DNA from: CTSoil-075 sp964292325
GTDB taxonomy: Bacteria > Bacillota > Negativicutes > DSM-13327
Length of the DNA stretch: 9,900 nt
Direction: 5' to 3'
Assembly: GCA_964292325.1 (NCBI GenBank)
Contig: CAXYVG010000118.1
Coordinates: 1-9,900, forward strand
Shown here: positions 1 through 6,489 of the stretch, in pieces
How positions within the stretch are numbered: position 1 is the first letter of the stretch
How the letters are laid out: every line of letters starts with the position of its first letter
The notes under the pieces: generated by a model
What the model was told of the DNA's origin: nothing
Databases searched by the model: none
What the model saw: the letters and a program-made list of their open reading frames with translations, nothing else
Made by a program: the position numbers and the translations under genes

Positions 1-159
1 AATGCTCATGGCGATTTTTATGAGCAAGCTTCATTATTCCGTTTTGATGTATTTGAAAAAATGGGAGCACTACGTGAAGTGGTTGATACACTTGAAACGA
101 TTGTAGATGAAGATGTATGGCCAATGCCAACGTATGGTCAACTATTGTTCAATATCTAA
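1..159 (+). CDS. glnN: Type III glutamine synthetase, C-terminal end (partial)
   Basis: Only the last 52 codons and the TAA stop lie in the window; the gene begins upstream. The visible tail reads through a helical stretch (MGALREVVDTLE) into WPMPTYGQLLF and ends NI. A helix with R..VD.LE followed by a W-P-x-P-x-Y-x-x-LLF ending is the typical C-terminus of type III (GlnN) glutamine synthetases, which are dodecamers of about 700 residues that make glutamine from glutamate, ammonia and ATP. The catalytic part is not visible, so assignment rests on this tail alone. It is followed 11 bases later by a strong terminator, and then by a second, different glutamine synthetase on the same strand, which supports a nitrogen-assimilation locus. 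Confidence 0.72.
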   Translation, partial: NAHGDFYEQASLFRFDVFEKMGALREVVDTLETIVDEDVWPMPTYGQLLFNI

Positions 160-170
160 TATTGTAAAAT

Positions 171-205
171 AAAAGCCTGGCTTACGAGCCAGGCTTTTAT
201 TTTTT
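171..205 (+). terminator. Intrinsic terminator after the partial glnN
   Basis: A perfect 12-bp stem (AAAAGCCTGGCT at 171-182, AGCCAGGCTTTT at 187-198) closes on a TACG tetraloop and is followed by ATTTTTT. It separates the type III glutamine synthetase from the next glutamine synthetase gene, so the two are probably transcribed separately. Confidence 0.93.
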
Positions 206-227
206 GGTACACTTAGCGGGAGTTGTA

Positions 228-256
228 TTGATCGATATAGAACATACTACTAATGT
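228..256 (+). promoter_or_regulatory. Possible sigma-A promoter of the second glutamine synthetase
   Basis: TTGATC at 228-233 and TAATGT at 251-256 are separated by 17 bases and lie between the upstream terminator and the start codon. Both boxes are imperfect. A promoter is expected in this gap because of the terminator, but this exact placement is an inference. Confidence 0.3.
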
Positions 257-292
257 ACAATTATATTCATGATAGGTAAAAGGTGAGTGAAA

Positions 293-2194
293 ATGGTAAA
301 CAAATTGCTTTATTTAATTCCAGCTAAGAAATATGGGAAAAATGAATTAGTGGAATTATTGCAAGAACATCCAGAAATTCGATTTGTATCCCTGGTGGGT
401 GTTGATTTAGCTGGTAATGATACAGATGAAAAAATTCCAATCGAATCATTTCTACAGGATCCTAATAAATTCCTTAGTGGGGATGCGATACAAACGGATG
501 GTTCATCTGTTGTTCTTACGGGTATTACTACATTTAATCATGCAAAAGTAGATATGCCGATTGATCTATCTGTAAATTGGTTTGTGGATTATAATTTTGA
601 ACATATGGATGCCGTAACTAATAAACCGGTTGGTACATTACGGATTCCTTCATTTTTGATTCATAATGGCTTACGTATTGATTCTCGTGCTATTTTAGCA
701 GATAGCTTACAGTATATAAAAGAAGAATTGAAGAGCTTATTTCGAAAATATCCGAACGTTGCTGGTCTAGAGCATATCAATGGTGAAGAGATTGAAGATA
801 TTATTTTTACAGCAGGTACAGAACTTGAATTTTGGGTAAAAACGCCAGTGGATAAAGCGGAAGTCGCAGAATTGTCAGCATCACAGACGATGCAAGAACA
901 ATATTGGCAACGCACTCGCGGGGCGGTACGTACTGCATTAGAACAAACGATTATCATGCTGAATCGTTATGGTTTAAAAACGGAAATGGGACACAAAGAA
1001 GTTGGTGGAATTAAAGCTACGATTGATGAATCTAGCAAATTAACTCATGTTTGTGAACAACTTGAAATTGACTGGCGGTTCGCTAATGCGTTACAAGCTG
1101 CAGATAATGAACTGCAAGCTCGCATTGTTGTCAAAGAAGTATTTAGAGCCAATGGTCTTGAAGTTATTTTTAAAGCAAAACCAATCATTGGTGTAGCTGG
1201 TAATGGTGAACATACTCATGTTGGTTTTGCTGCTAAAATGAAATCTGGTAAACTCGTGAATCTTTTTACACCTACGGATATGGAAGCTGATTTTATGAGT
1301 GCTGTTGGATATGGTTCTATCATGGGAGTACTCAAGAATTATGAAGTCATTAATCCATTTATCTCTTCTACTAATGATGCTCTGAATCGTTTAAAGCCAG
1401 GGTTTGAAGTGCCAATTTGTATCGTAACATCTCTTGGAGATACTCCAAAAGTTCCTTCGCGTAATCGAACCATTCTTGCTGGCTTGGTGCGTGATTTAAA
1501 CAATCCATTAGCAACTCGATTTGAAGTACGTGCGCCTAATCCTTATACGAATACGTATATTGCATTAGCAGCCATTTACCTTAGTATGCTGGATGGTGTG
1601 AAGGCTGTTGTCGAATCTGGTAAAAATACGACACAAATTTTAGCTGAATTATCAAAGGATGCTGGAACGACTGGATTTTACTTAGAAAAAGATCGTGCGT
1701 ATCGTAGTGAATTGGATGTACTTGAGGGTTATACAGAAGAGGAACGAAATCGCCTATTTAGTAAGGCGCCTGCTACAGTATGGGAAAATATGAAAAATCT
1801 AAAAAATTATCCAAATAAAACAGAAGTCCTAAAAGTAGGTAATATTTTGCGCCAAGAAATTTTGGATGCTTTTGTTGCAGGAGCTTTAATACGTTGGACA
1901 ACAGAGCTATCTAAGAGAATTGTTCCTGAAAACCTTGCCGTTGTCAAAGAAATGCAAATGGTTCATACTACTGATAATGCATTTGACTATGATTTGTATT
2001 TGTGGGATCAGATTCATGCTTTACGTATAACCTTAGCTAAGGATTCTCTTACTCAAAAATGTATATTTACTCGTATCAATGAGGCCATTACAGCAGATGA
2101 TTATGATACAGTATCCACTCTTCAAGTTGAAATGTATAATAAAGTAGAAGAGTTAAAAACATTGTACTTTCAATATAAAAAAAATAATATTTAA
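293..2194 (+). CDS. Divergent glutamine synthetase with a long C-terminal extension
   Basis: Predicted to ligate ammonia to glutamate using ATP. The 633-aa product carries the catalytic signatures in order: QTDGSSVVL (67-75), GTELEF with paired glutamates E177/E179, GHKEVGG (E236), the metal/ammonia site NGEHTHVG (H307, H309), NRLKPG (R366), RNRT (390-393) and RFEVRAPNPYTN (R409, E411, R413). The segment order and NRLKPG resemble type I enzymes, but it is much longer than their roughly 440-470 residues because of an extension of about 190 residues after the core. I see no NLYELP-like adenylylation site. An in-frame GTG at 287 abuts the AGGTGA ribosome site, whereas ATG 293 sits 6 bases after it, so ATG 293 is preferred. 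Glutamine synthetase fold is confident. The exact subclass is not, and a glutamine-synthetase-like ligase acting on another amine remains possible. Confidence 0.88.
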   Translation: MVNKLLYLIPAKKYGKNELVELLQEHPEIRFVSLVGVDLAGNDTDEKIPIESFLQDPNKFLSGDAIQTDGSSVVLTGITTFNHAKVDMPIDLSVNWFVDYNFEHMDAVTNKPVGTLRIPSFLIHNGLRIDSRAILADSLQYIKEELKSLFRKYPNVAGLEHINGEEIEDIIFTAGTELEFWVKTPVDKAEVAELSASQTMQEQYWQRTRGAVRTALEQTIIMLNRYGLKTEMGHKEVGGIKATIDESSKLTHVCEQLEIDWRFANALQAADNELQARIVVKEVFRANGLEVIFKAKPIIGVAGNGEHTHVGFAAKMKSGKLVNLFTPTDMEADFMSAVGYGSIMGVLKNYEVINPFISSTNDALNRLKPGFEVPICIVTSLGDTPKVPSRNRTILAGLVRDLNNPLATRFEVRAPNPYTNTYIALAAIYLSMLDGVKAVVESGKNTTQILAELSKDAGTTGFYLEKDRAYRSELDVLEGYTEEERNRLFSKAPATVWENMKNLKNYPNKTEVLKVGNILRQEILDAFVAGALIRWTTELSKRIVPENLAVVKEMQMVHTTDNAFDYDLYLWDQIHALRITLAKDSLTQKCIFTRINEAITADDYDTVSTLQVEMYNKVEELKTLYFQYKKNNI

Positions 2195-2214
2195 AGTAGT
2201 ATATGTATGGTAGT

Positions 2215-2257
2215 AAATAAATGATAATTATTATTAAATAATTATCATTTATTTTTT
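2215..2257 (+). promoter_or_regulatory. 18-bp A/T dyad with Fur-type box (weak terminator or operator)
   Basis: Perfect inverted repeat: left arm 2215-2232, ATTA loop, right arm 2237-2254, then a short T tail. Only one G-C pair (2223/2246) is present, so as an RNA hairpin it is weak for a terminator. As DNA, 2222-2236 (TGATAATTATTATTA) matches 13 of 14 specified positions of the Bacillus Fur 7-1-7 box TGATAATnATTATCA. It lies between the glutamine synthetase stop and a diiron protein gene, so an iron-responsive operator is an attractive inference. It could serve both roles. Confidence 0.5.
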
Positions 2258-2351
2258 AGATCAAAAAGCACGATCCACTAGAAGGAATTCAGTTAAAATA
2301 GTCGAATAATTCTATTAATAATAGGGTTTGAATATTGGGGAGGGGACACAT

Positions 2352-2861
2352 ATGACTGTAAAATTATTCAGTGATCTTGAAGGATTGCGAATTGCCATGT
2401 CAATAGAAGCTTGTGGACGCGATTTTTATCAGCAAGCTTATGAGCAAGCAACAGAAGAGAGCCATAAATCATTATTTCTTTTACTGAAAAGTGAGGAAGA
2501 TAACCATTATGAAACCTTCAGTGCTATATTTAAAAAAGTAAATGAAAAAAAAGAAGCGGGGGCAGATGAGTATCTGTTTGATCCAGAATCTTCCAGTTAC
2601 CTAACGGTATTAGCAGAGGGACATGTATTCCCAACTGCAGAAAATGCCAAGATGACAATTGCTGCTGCAACAACCATTGCAGAAATTTTAAAAATGGCGA
2701 TTCAAGCGGAAAAAGATTCTATTTTGTTTTATGATGAACTGGCAAATCAGTCTAAGTTTGAAGAAGCTAGGGACATTTTTACCGTATTAAAAGCCGAAGA
2801 ACAAACCCATGTTGTGAAATTGCGACAAATATTAGATGGCCATCTTATCATAAATGAATAG
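2352..2861 (+). CDS. Rubrerythrin-like ferritin-family diiron protein
   Basis: A 169-aa soluble protein made of a four-helix ferritin-like bundle. Diiron ligands appear in the expected pattern: E19 (SIEACGRDFY), E49 with H52 (EEDNH), E89 (VLAEGHVF), E120 (QAEKDSILFY) and E150 with H153 (EEQTH). There is no C-terminal rubredoxin Cys4 domain, so it belongs to the short, rubredoxin-less rubrerythrins, usually linked to peroxide reduction or oxidative-stress defence in anaerobes, with an external electron donor. The start is ATG 2352, placed 6 bases after a very strong GGGGAGGGG site at 2337-2345. A longer TTG-initiated reading from 2328 would place that site inside the gene and is rejected. A terminator follows directly. 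The upstream Fur-type dyad would fit iron or peroxide control. Physiological substrate is not evident. Confidence 0.88.
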   Translation: MTVKLFSDLEGLRIAMSIEACGRDFYQQAYEQATEESHKSLFLLLKSEEDNHYETFSAIFKKVNEKKEAGADEYLFDPESSSYLTVLAEGHVFPTAENAKMTIAAATTIAEILKMAIQAEKDSILFYDELANQSKFEEARDIFTVLKAEEQTHVVKLRQILDGHLIINE

Positions 2862-2868
2862 TTATTAC

Positions 2869-2899
2869 AAAATCGCGGGTAATGCCTCGCGATTTTTTT
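2869..2899 (+). terminator. Intrinsic terminator after the rubrerythrin-like gene
   Basis: A stem of AAAATCGCG (2869-2877) with CGCGATTTT (2888-2896) around a 10-base loop runs into seven T residues (2893-2899). It begins eight bases after the stop codon. Confidence 0.9.
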
Positions 2900-2972
2900 A
2901 CTATAAAATAAAAGGGTAGTGAGCAAAATGTATTCCTGCTTCATATAATAAAATAGAAGGGGGAATACGATT

Positions 2973-3152
2973 TTGAAAAAACGAGAATGTTATATTCAAA
3001 AAAAAGTGCAGATTATTTGTCCATATTGTGGGGAAATGATCACAGTACCAATGTGTCAAGCAATCAATGCTGAAGAAATCAATTGTTACCATTGTCAAAA
3101 AAAATTTAAGTTTCGCGTAACATTATCAGATTCCTATACGATCACGGAGTAA
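2973..3152 (+). CDS. Small zinc-ribbon protein (59 aa), TTG start
   Basis: A short gene opening with TTG, nine bases after the strong AAGGGGG site at 2957-2963, and ending with TAA. The product is basic at the N-terminus (KKRE) and has two CxxC knuckles, CPYC (16-19) and CYHC (38-41), spaced by 18 residues. This is the layout of a single zinc ribbon. Two further cysteines, C6 and C29, are outside the knuckles. After the second knuckle comes a short beta-like stretch (KFKFRVTL) and an acidic tail. Such mini ribbons often bind nucleic acid or act as small adaptor proteins, but no function can be assigned here. A 45-aa membrane protein follows after 47 bases without a terminator between, so the two may share a transcript. 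Confidence 0.72.
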   Translation: MKKRECYIQKKVQIICPYCGEMITVPMCQAINAEEINCYHCQKKFKFRVTLSDSYTITE

Positions 3153-3199
3153 TTGTATTTTCTGCAGCTATGTAATATCTAGTAGGGGAGGAATATATA

Positions 3200-3337
3200 A
3201 TGGCGAGAGGAATGGGAAAGAGGGCATATCATAAACAAGATATGAATAATTTAAATAAAACGGCACTTAAAATTGGTGCCGTGATAGGGATTATTAGTTT
3301 ACTAGTTATTATTATTTCATTAATTAGAGTATTTTAA
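3200..3337 (+). CDS. Small single-span membrane protein (45 aa)
   Basis: ATG at 3200 lies eight bases after AGGGGAGG (3184-3191), a near-ideal ribosome site, which is the main argument that this short frame is translated. The first half is polar and basic (MARGMGKRAYHKQD), followed by one hydrophobic helix at roughly residues 24-42 (LKIGAVIGIISLLVIIISLI) and a RVF end. The positive N-terminal part suggests it stays in the cytoplasm with the helix in the membrane. I do not recognise a family. It lies 47 bases after the zinc-ribbon gene and might be co-expressed with it. No clear terminator hairpin follows. Confidence 0.65.
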   Translation: MARGMGKRAYHKQDMNNLNKTALKIGAVIGIISLLVIIISLIRVF

Positions 3338-3398
3338 ACATATTTTTTATTTTCGATGGGACATGCTGTATCATAAATGTAACTTTTTTTAAAAAAAA

Positions 3399-3427
3399 TT
3401 TATAGGAAAAGCAGGAATATATATACT
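3399..3427 (+). promoter_or_regulatory. Probable promoter of the siroheme reductase gene
   Basis: TTTATA (3399-3404) and TATACT (3422-3427) are separated by 17 bases. An A/T tract (T and A runs, about 3384-3398) lies just upstream and could act as an UP element. The predicted start of transcription, near 3434, falls immediately before the dyad at 3439-3468. Confidence 0.45.
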
Positions 3428-3438
3428 CAATAGCCAAT

Positions 3439-3468
3439 AATAACAATGAAGTAATAATTATTGTTATT
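3439..3468 (+). promoter_or_regulatory. Dyad between promoter and siroheme reductase start
   Basis: A perfect 9-bp inverted repeat, AATAACAAT (3439-3447) and ATTGTTATT (3460-3468), is separated by 12 bases. It lies between the probable promoter and the ribosome site (AAGGGGG, 3472-3478). This position suits a repressor operator or a 5' UTR hairpin. The regulator is unknown. Confidence 0.4.
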
Positions 3469-3485
3469 TATAAGGGGGATATAGA

Positions 3486-4157
3486 ATGCAAATCAAAACT
3501 GACATATTAGAAAAAGGTGCAATCGTACAACGTGATAAAAAAACATATGCAATTGCTCCACATATACCTGGAGGTATTATAACAGATTTTAATGTACTGC
3601 GAAAAATAGTCGATGTTGCAGAGAAACATGGTGCACAAGCTCTGAAATTGACAAGTGCGCAACGAATTGCGATTGTTGGCATTGAAGAAGATAAAATTGA
3701 CGACGTTTGGGAAGATCTAAGTATGGATAAAGGGCATGCTGTTGGTTTATGTGTGCGCAGTATAAAAATTTGTCCAGCGACTCATTTTTGTAAACGTGCA
3801 CAACAAGATGCTGTAAGTTTGGGGCTAGAACTTGATAAGCAATATCATGGTATGGAATTACCATCAAAATTTAAGATTGGTATTTCAGGTTGTATGAATT
3901 CTTGTAGCGAGTCTGCCATTAAAGATTTAGGATTGATTGGTACGTCGAAAGGATATAAGATTTTGATTGGTGGTAATGCTGGTATTAAGCCACGATTAGC
4001 CGATGTATTAGCAGAAAATATTCCCCAAGAAGCCGTCTTGGATTTGGTAGATAAAGTAGTTGCTTATTATAAAGAAAATGGCAAAAAGAATGAACGAATC
4101 GGCACTATGATTGAGCGTTTGGGATTAGAGACAATTAAGCAACATATACTAGCATAA
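3486..4157 (+). CDS. Small siroheme/4Fe-4S sulfite or nitrite reductase
   Basis: Predicted to bind siroheme coupled to a [4Fe-4S] cluster and reduce sulfite or nitrite in the cytoplasm. In the 223-aa product, residues about 15-80 form the ferredoxin-like half-domain, with KLTSAQRIAIVG as its core. The cluster cysteines come in the diagnostic order C96-x5-C102 (CPATHFC) and C136-x3-C140 (GCMNSC). An isolated half-size protein of this length corresponds to the low-molecular-weight assimilatory-type sulfite reductases described in Desulfovibrio, rather than the ~550-aa two-repeat enzymes. No flavoprotein, ferredoxin or siroheme-synthesis gene is adjacent, so the electron donor is not shown. ATG 3486 follows AAGGGGG by seven bases. 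A promoter and dyad lie upstream and a terminator follows, so this looks like a single-gene unit. Substrate cannot be decided from sequence. Confidence 0.85.
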   Translation: MQIKTDILEKGAIVQRDKKTYAIAPHIPGGIITDFNVLRKIVDVAEKHGAQALKLTSAQRIAIVGIEEDKIDDVWEDLSMDKGHAVGLCVRSIKICPATHFCKRAQQDAVSLGLELDKQYHGMELPSKFKIGISGCMNSCSESAIKDLGLIGTSKGYKILIGGNAGIKPRLADVLAENIPQEAVLDLVDKVVAYYKENGKKNERIGTMIERLGLETIKQHILA

Positions 4158-4164
4158 GCTTTTG

Positions 4165-4193
4165 TAAGACGCCAGATTTTGGCGTCTTATTTT
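4165..4193 (+). terminator. Intrinsic terminator after the siroheme reductase
   Basis: A perfect 10-bp stem, TAAGACGCCA (4165-4174) with TGGCGTCTTA (4180-4189), closes on GATTT and is followed by TTTT. Confidence 0.9.
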
Positions 4194-4235
4194 CATTATA
4201 CAATGGGAAATGAATGGAATTATTGTTTGAGTTAG

Positions 4236-4253
4236 GTTATACTGTAGTATAAC
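4236..4253 (+). promoter_or_regulatory. Perfect operator-like dyad upstream of the carbamoylase gene
   Basis: GTTATACTGTAGTATAAC is a perfect 8-bp inverted repeat with a two-base centre. Both arms contain -10-like hexamers (TATACT 4238-4243, TATAAC 4248-4253), and TTGTTT/TTGAGT candidates for -35 lie at 4223-4232. The centre is about 39 bases before the ATG. A short symmetric operator overlapping the promoter core suggests repression by a dimeric regulator. The regulator is not identifiable here. Confidence 0.5.
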
Positions 4254-4283
4254 ATAGTGAAAAACATAAGGGAGGACGTGCTG

Positions 4284-5513
4284 ATGAAAACAGATAAAGA
4301 ATGGGTAATTAATGCAATAGAGGAGATTGCCTGTTTTGGAAAAGGACAATATGGCATTACTCGCTTAGCCTTCACAATAGAAGATAATAAAGTTCAGCAA
4401 TATGTAATAGATTTGATGAAGCAAGCTGGTTTGACAGTAAGACGAGATCAAATTGGTAATATCATTGGGCGTCTTGAAGGTCTAGATAGTAGCTTACCGG
4501 CAGTACTTACCGGATCTCATTTAGATACGGTACCAGAAGGTGGTAAGTTTGATGGTGTGGTAGGTGTTGTCGGTGGATTAGCTGCGATTAAGCGTTTACA
4601 AGATATGGGGCCATTTGCTCATTCAGTTGAAGTGATTATTTTTGTTTGCGAAGAATCCAGTCGTTTTGGCTTTGCTACGATGGGAAGTAAAGCAATGTCG
4701 GGGATGGCTAATCTTTCTTCCTGGAGTAAGGCAAAAGATCAAAATGGTCAGACGTTTTCTGAGATTATGTTGGAGCATAGCCTTGATGTGCAACAAGTTA
4801 CTGATGCAACGAGAAGTAAGGAAGAAATCAAAGCTTTTGTAGAACTACATGTTGAACAAGGAAATGTTTTGGAAAAAGCGGGTAATAAAATTGGTATAGT
4901 AAAGACCATTGCTGCGCCAACACGTCTTAAAATTACAGTGGAAGGATTAGCGGCTCATTCTGGAGCGACGCCGATGGAAGAGCGTCATGATGCTTTAGTA
5001 AGCGCTGCTATGATTGTTCTTGCTATACGAGAGATTGGACTAGATCAGTCAAGTCGAGGGACGGTAGCTACTGTTGGAGTTCTTAAAGTTCATCCTGGAT
5101 CTATCAATGTAGTACCTGGTTTGGTAGAAATGTGGGTAGATCTTCGGGGTGTGAATCAAGAAAGCATTATTGAATGTTTACAAGATATTAAAGATACAAT
5201 TAGTACGATTACGGAAGAGCAAGATACTACAGTAGCAATTGAAATGATATCTGCGGAGAAACCTGTTGACATGGACCAAGATATTAGAAAAATTATTGAA
5301 AAAAGTTGCAATAGTATTGGTGCACGCTATCAGATGATAAATAGTAGAGCGGGTCATGATGCGATGAATATCGCGAGGCTAGCACCAACAGGTATGATTT
5401 TTATTCCATCGAAAAAAGGAATTAGTCATAATCCCGATGAATATACAGAATATGATGATATTATGACAGGGATTGATGTATTGGCAGAAACGTTATATCA
5501 ATTAGCAAAGTAA
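4284..5513 (+). CDS. M20-family N-carbamoyl-L-amino-acid hydrolase / allantoate amidohydrolase
   Basis: Predicted dinuclear-metal amidohydrolase of the hydantoinase/carbamoylase branch of peptidase family M20. It would release ammonia and CO2 from N-carbamoyl amino acids or allantoate. The 409-aa length is normal. Metal and catalytic signatures: TGSHLDTVPEGGKFDG (H79, D81, D90), CEESSRFG (E123/E124), VELHVEQG (H189) and SHNPDEY (H382). The dimerisation lid is marked by GLAAHSGATPMEERHDA, and VHPGSINVVPG is also typical. The start is ATG 4284, eight bases after AAGGGAGG (4268-4275). An in-frame GTG at 4257 would place that site within the gene. No hydantoinase, permease or purine-degradation genes are adjacent, so the substrate stays open. 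It could supply ammonia for the nearby glutamine synthetases, which is inference from proximity only. Control probably acts through the dyad at 4236-4253. Confidence 0.88.
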   Translation: MKTDKEWVINAIEEIACFGKGQYGITRLAFTIEDNKVQQYVIDLMKQAGLTVRRDQIGNIIGRLEGLDSSLPAVLTGSHLDTVPEGGKFDGVVGVVGGLAAIKRLQDMGPFAHSVEVIIFVCEESSRFGFATMGSKAMSGMANLSSWSKAKDQNGQTFSEIMLEHSLDVQQVTDATRSKEEIKAFVELHVEQGNVLEKAGNKIGIVKTIAAPTRLKITVEGLAAHSGATPMEERHDALVSAAMIVLAIREIGLDQSSRGTVATVGVLKVHPGSINVVPGLVEMWVDLRGVNQESIIECLQDIKDTISTITEEQDTTVAIEMISAEKPVDMDQDIRKIIEKSCNSIGARYQMINSRAGHDAMNIARLAPTGMIFIPSKKGISHNPDEYTEYDDIMTGIDVLAETLYQLAK

Positions 5514-5517
5514 ATAG

Positions 5518-5563
5518 TAGGCAATAAAAAACCTAGGCAGCTGCCTAGGTTTTTTATTGCCTA
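5518..5563 (+). terminator. 46-bp perfect palindrome, bidirectional terminator
   Basis: Two 23-base arms (5518-5540 and 5541-5563) are exact reverse complements with no spacer. The core stem CCTAGGCAG/CTGCCTAGG (5532-5549) is flanked by an A run (5526-5531) and a T run (5550-5555), so both strands read as hairpin plus U tract. It begins four bases after the carbamoylase stop. Both neighbouring genes are on the plus strand, so the reverse orientation has no obvious client. Confidence 0.92.
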
Positions 5564-5596
5564 ATATTACCCTTATTAATTATGTAAACTATATGT

Positions 5597-5602
5597 TACA
5601 AT
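5597..5602 (+). promoter_or_regulatory. Extended -10 candidate for the 3D-domain gene
   Basis: TACAAT at 5597-5602 is preceded by TGT (5594-5596), giving an extended -10 pattern. The -35 region is poor (TTATTA at 5573-5578). It lies in the gap between the palindromic terminator and the ribosome site, where a promoter is expected. Confidence 0.35.
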
Positions 5603-5653
5603 ATCATAGGACAGGTTTTAAGAATAAGGTTAATGTTTGAGAGGGGATAATAA

Positions 5654-6409
5654 ATGAAAAAAATAATTGCCACTACATTAGCAGCTGTGATTTTCAATAT
5701 TTTTTCTCCAGTGGCACCACTTGCCCACGCTGGAAGTATAGAAAATTCGCTAACACAAATTATGGCGCAAGATGCTACTGCAGCTCGGATACAGCAATTG
5801 CTGATAGTAAAGCAACAATTAGAGCAGGGAAATAAGAACGGTCTATTAGAGGCTTTAACAAAAGCGGCGTTAGATCAATCTGTACAAGGTGATATTTCGA
5901 CGGTTGCTACTGCTGTAAATACAGTCAATGCCGTGAAAGACGGTAATAGTAGTCAAGTAGTGAAAGACGAAATACGTAAACAAGTTGAAAAAAATATTAT
6001 GGATAAAGTCGCTCCTTATCAAAAAGAACTAGCAATCATTGCTGGACTGCTATATAATCAACCGCTAACTCCACAAGTTATTTCGGATAGTAATTCCCTA
6101 ACAGGTGCTCCTGAAAATTATAAACGTGTACTCAATATGACTGCGACTGCCTATGCACCCGGTACATTAGATAATGGGAAATGGGATACCCTAACGTATA
6201 TGGGTGGCACCGTGCGTCATGGTGTGGTAGCAGTCGATCCGCGAGTCATACCGATGGGAACCAAACTATGGGTAGAAGGGTATGGAGAAGCGATCGCTGA
6301 AGATCAAGGGAGTGCCATTAAGGGCAATCGTATTGATCTAGCTTTTAATGATCGAAAGGAAGCCTTGGACTATGGTATTAAAAATGTAAAGATATATGTT
6401 TTAAATTAA
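5654..6409 (+). CDS. Secreted 3D-domain cell-wall protein
   Basis: A 251-aa exported protein. Residues 1-26 form a signal peptide with cleavage likely after AHA. Residues about 27-155 are helical and low in aromatic residues, with no domain I recognise. They may act as a stalk or dimerisation part. Residues about 160-251 are a 3D domain, the compact double-psi barrel seen in YuiC, YabE and SafA-type or Rpf-like proteins, named for three aspartates. Here these are D195 (VAVDPRVIPMGTKL), D217 (AEDQG) and D228 (RIDLAF). Family members characterised so far act on peptidoglycan, including lytic transglycosylase activity for YuiC. ATG 5654 follows GAGAGGGGA by six bases. It has its own terminator and sits in a cell-wall-rich stretch with an L,D-transpeptidase and a second 3D protein, but it lacks the peptidoglycan-binding domain those carry. 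Confidence 0.88.
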   Translation: MKKIIATTLAAVIFNIFSPVAPLAHAGSIENSLTQIMAQDATAARIQQLLIVKQQLEQGNKNGLLEALTKAALDQSVQGDISTVATAVNTVNAVKDGNSSQVVKDEIRKQVEKNIMDKVAPYQKELAIIAGLLYNQPLTPQVISDSNSLTGAPENYKRVLNMTATAYAPGTLDNGKWDTLTYMGGTVRHGVVAVDPRVIPMGTKLWVEGYGEAIAEDQGSAIKGNRIDLAFNDRKEALDYGIKNVKIYVLN

Positions 6410-6433
6410 AACCGGCATTGCCGGTTTTTTTTT
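6408..6433 (+). terminator. Intrinsic terminator between convergent genes
   Basis: AAAACCGGC (6408-6416), loop ATT, GCCGGTTTT (6420-6428), then a T run to 6433. It starts inside the stop codon of the 3D-domain gene. The opposite strand reads the same stem followed by TTTTAATTT, so it could also stop the convergent marR-type transcript. Confidence 0.92.
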
Positions 6434-6489
6434 CACGGAATCAAAGCGTATATCACTTTCTTTTTATACTACCTTGCTGTGAAGAAGAG

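Noticed and set aside
661..957. Minus-strand open frame inside the glutamine synthetase gene
   Set aside because: Fully antisense to a gene with clear catalytic motifs, without ribosome site or recognisable domain.
2328..2351. TTG-initiated extension of the rubrerythrin-like protein
   Set aside because: The GGGGAGGGG ribosome site lies inside this extension and points to ATG 2352.
3589..3867. Minus-strand open frame inside the siroheme reductase gene
   Set aside because: Antisense to a gene with intact cluster cysteines; composition reads as a shadow frame.
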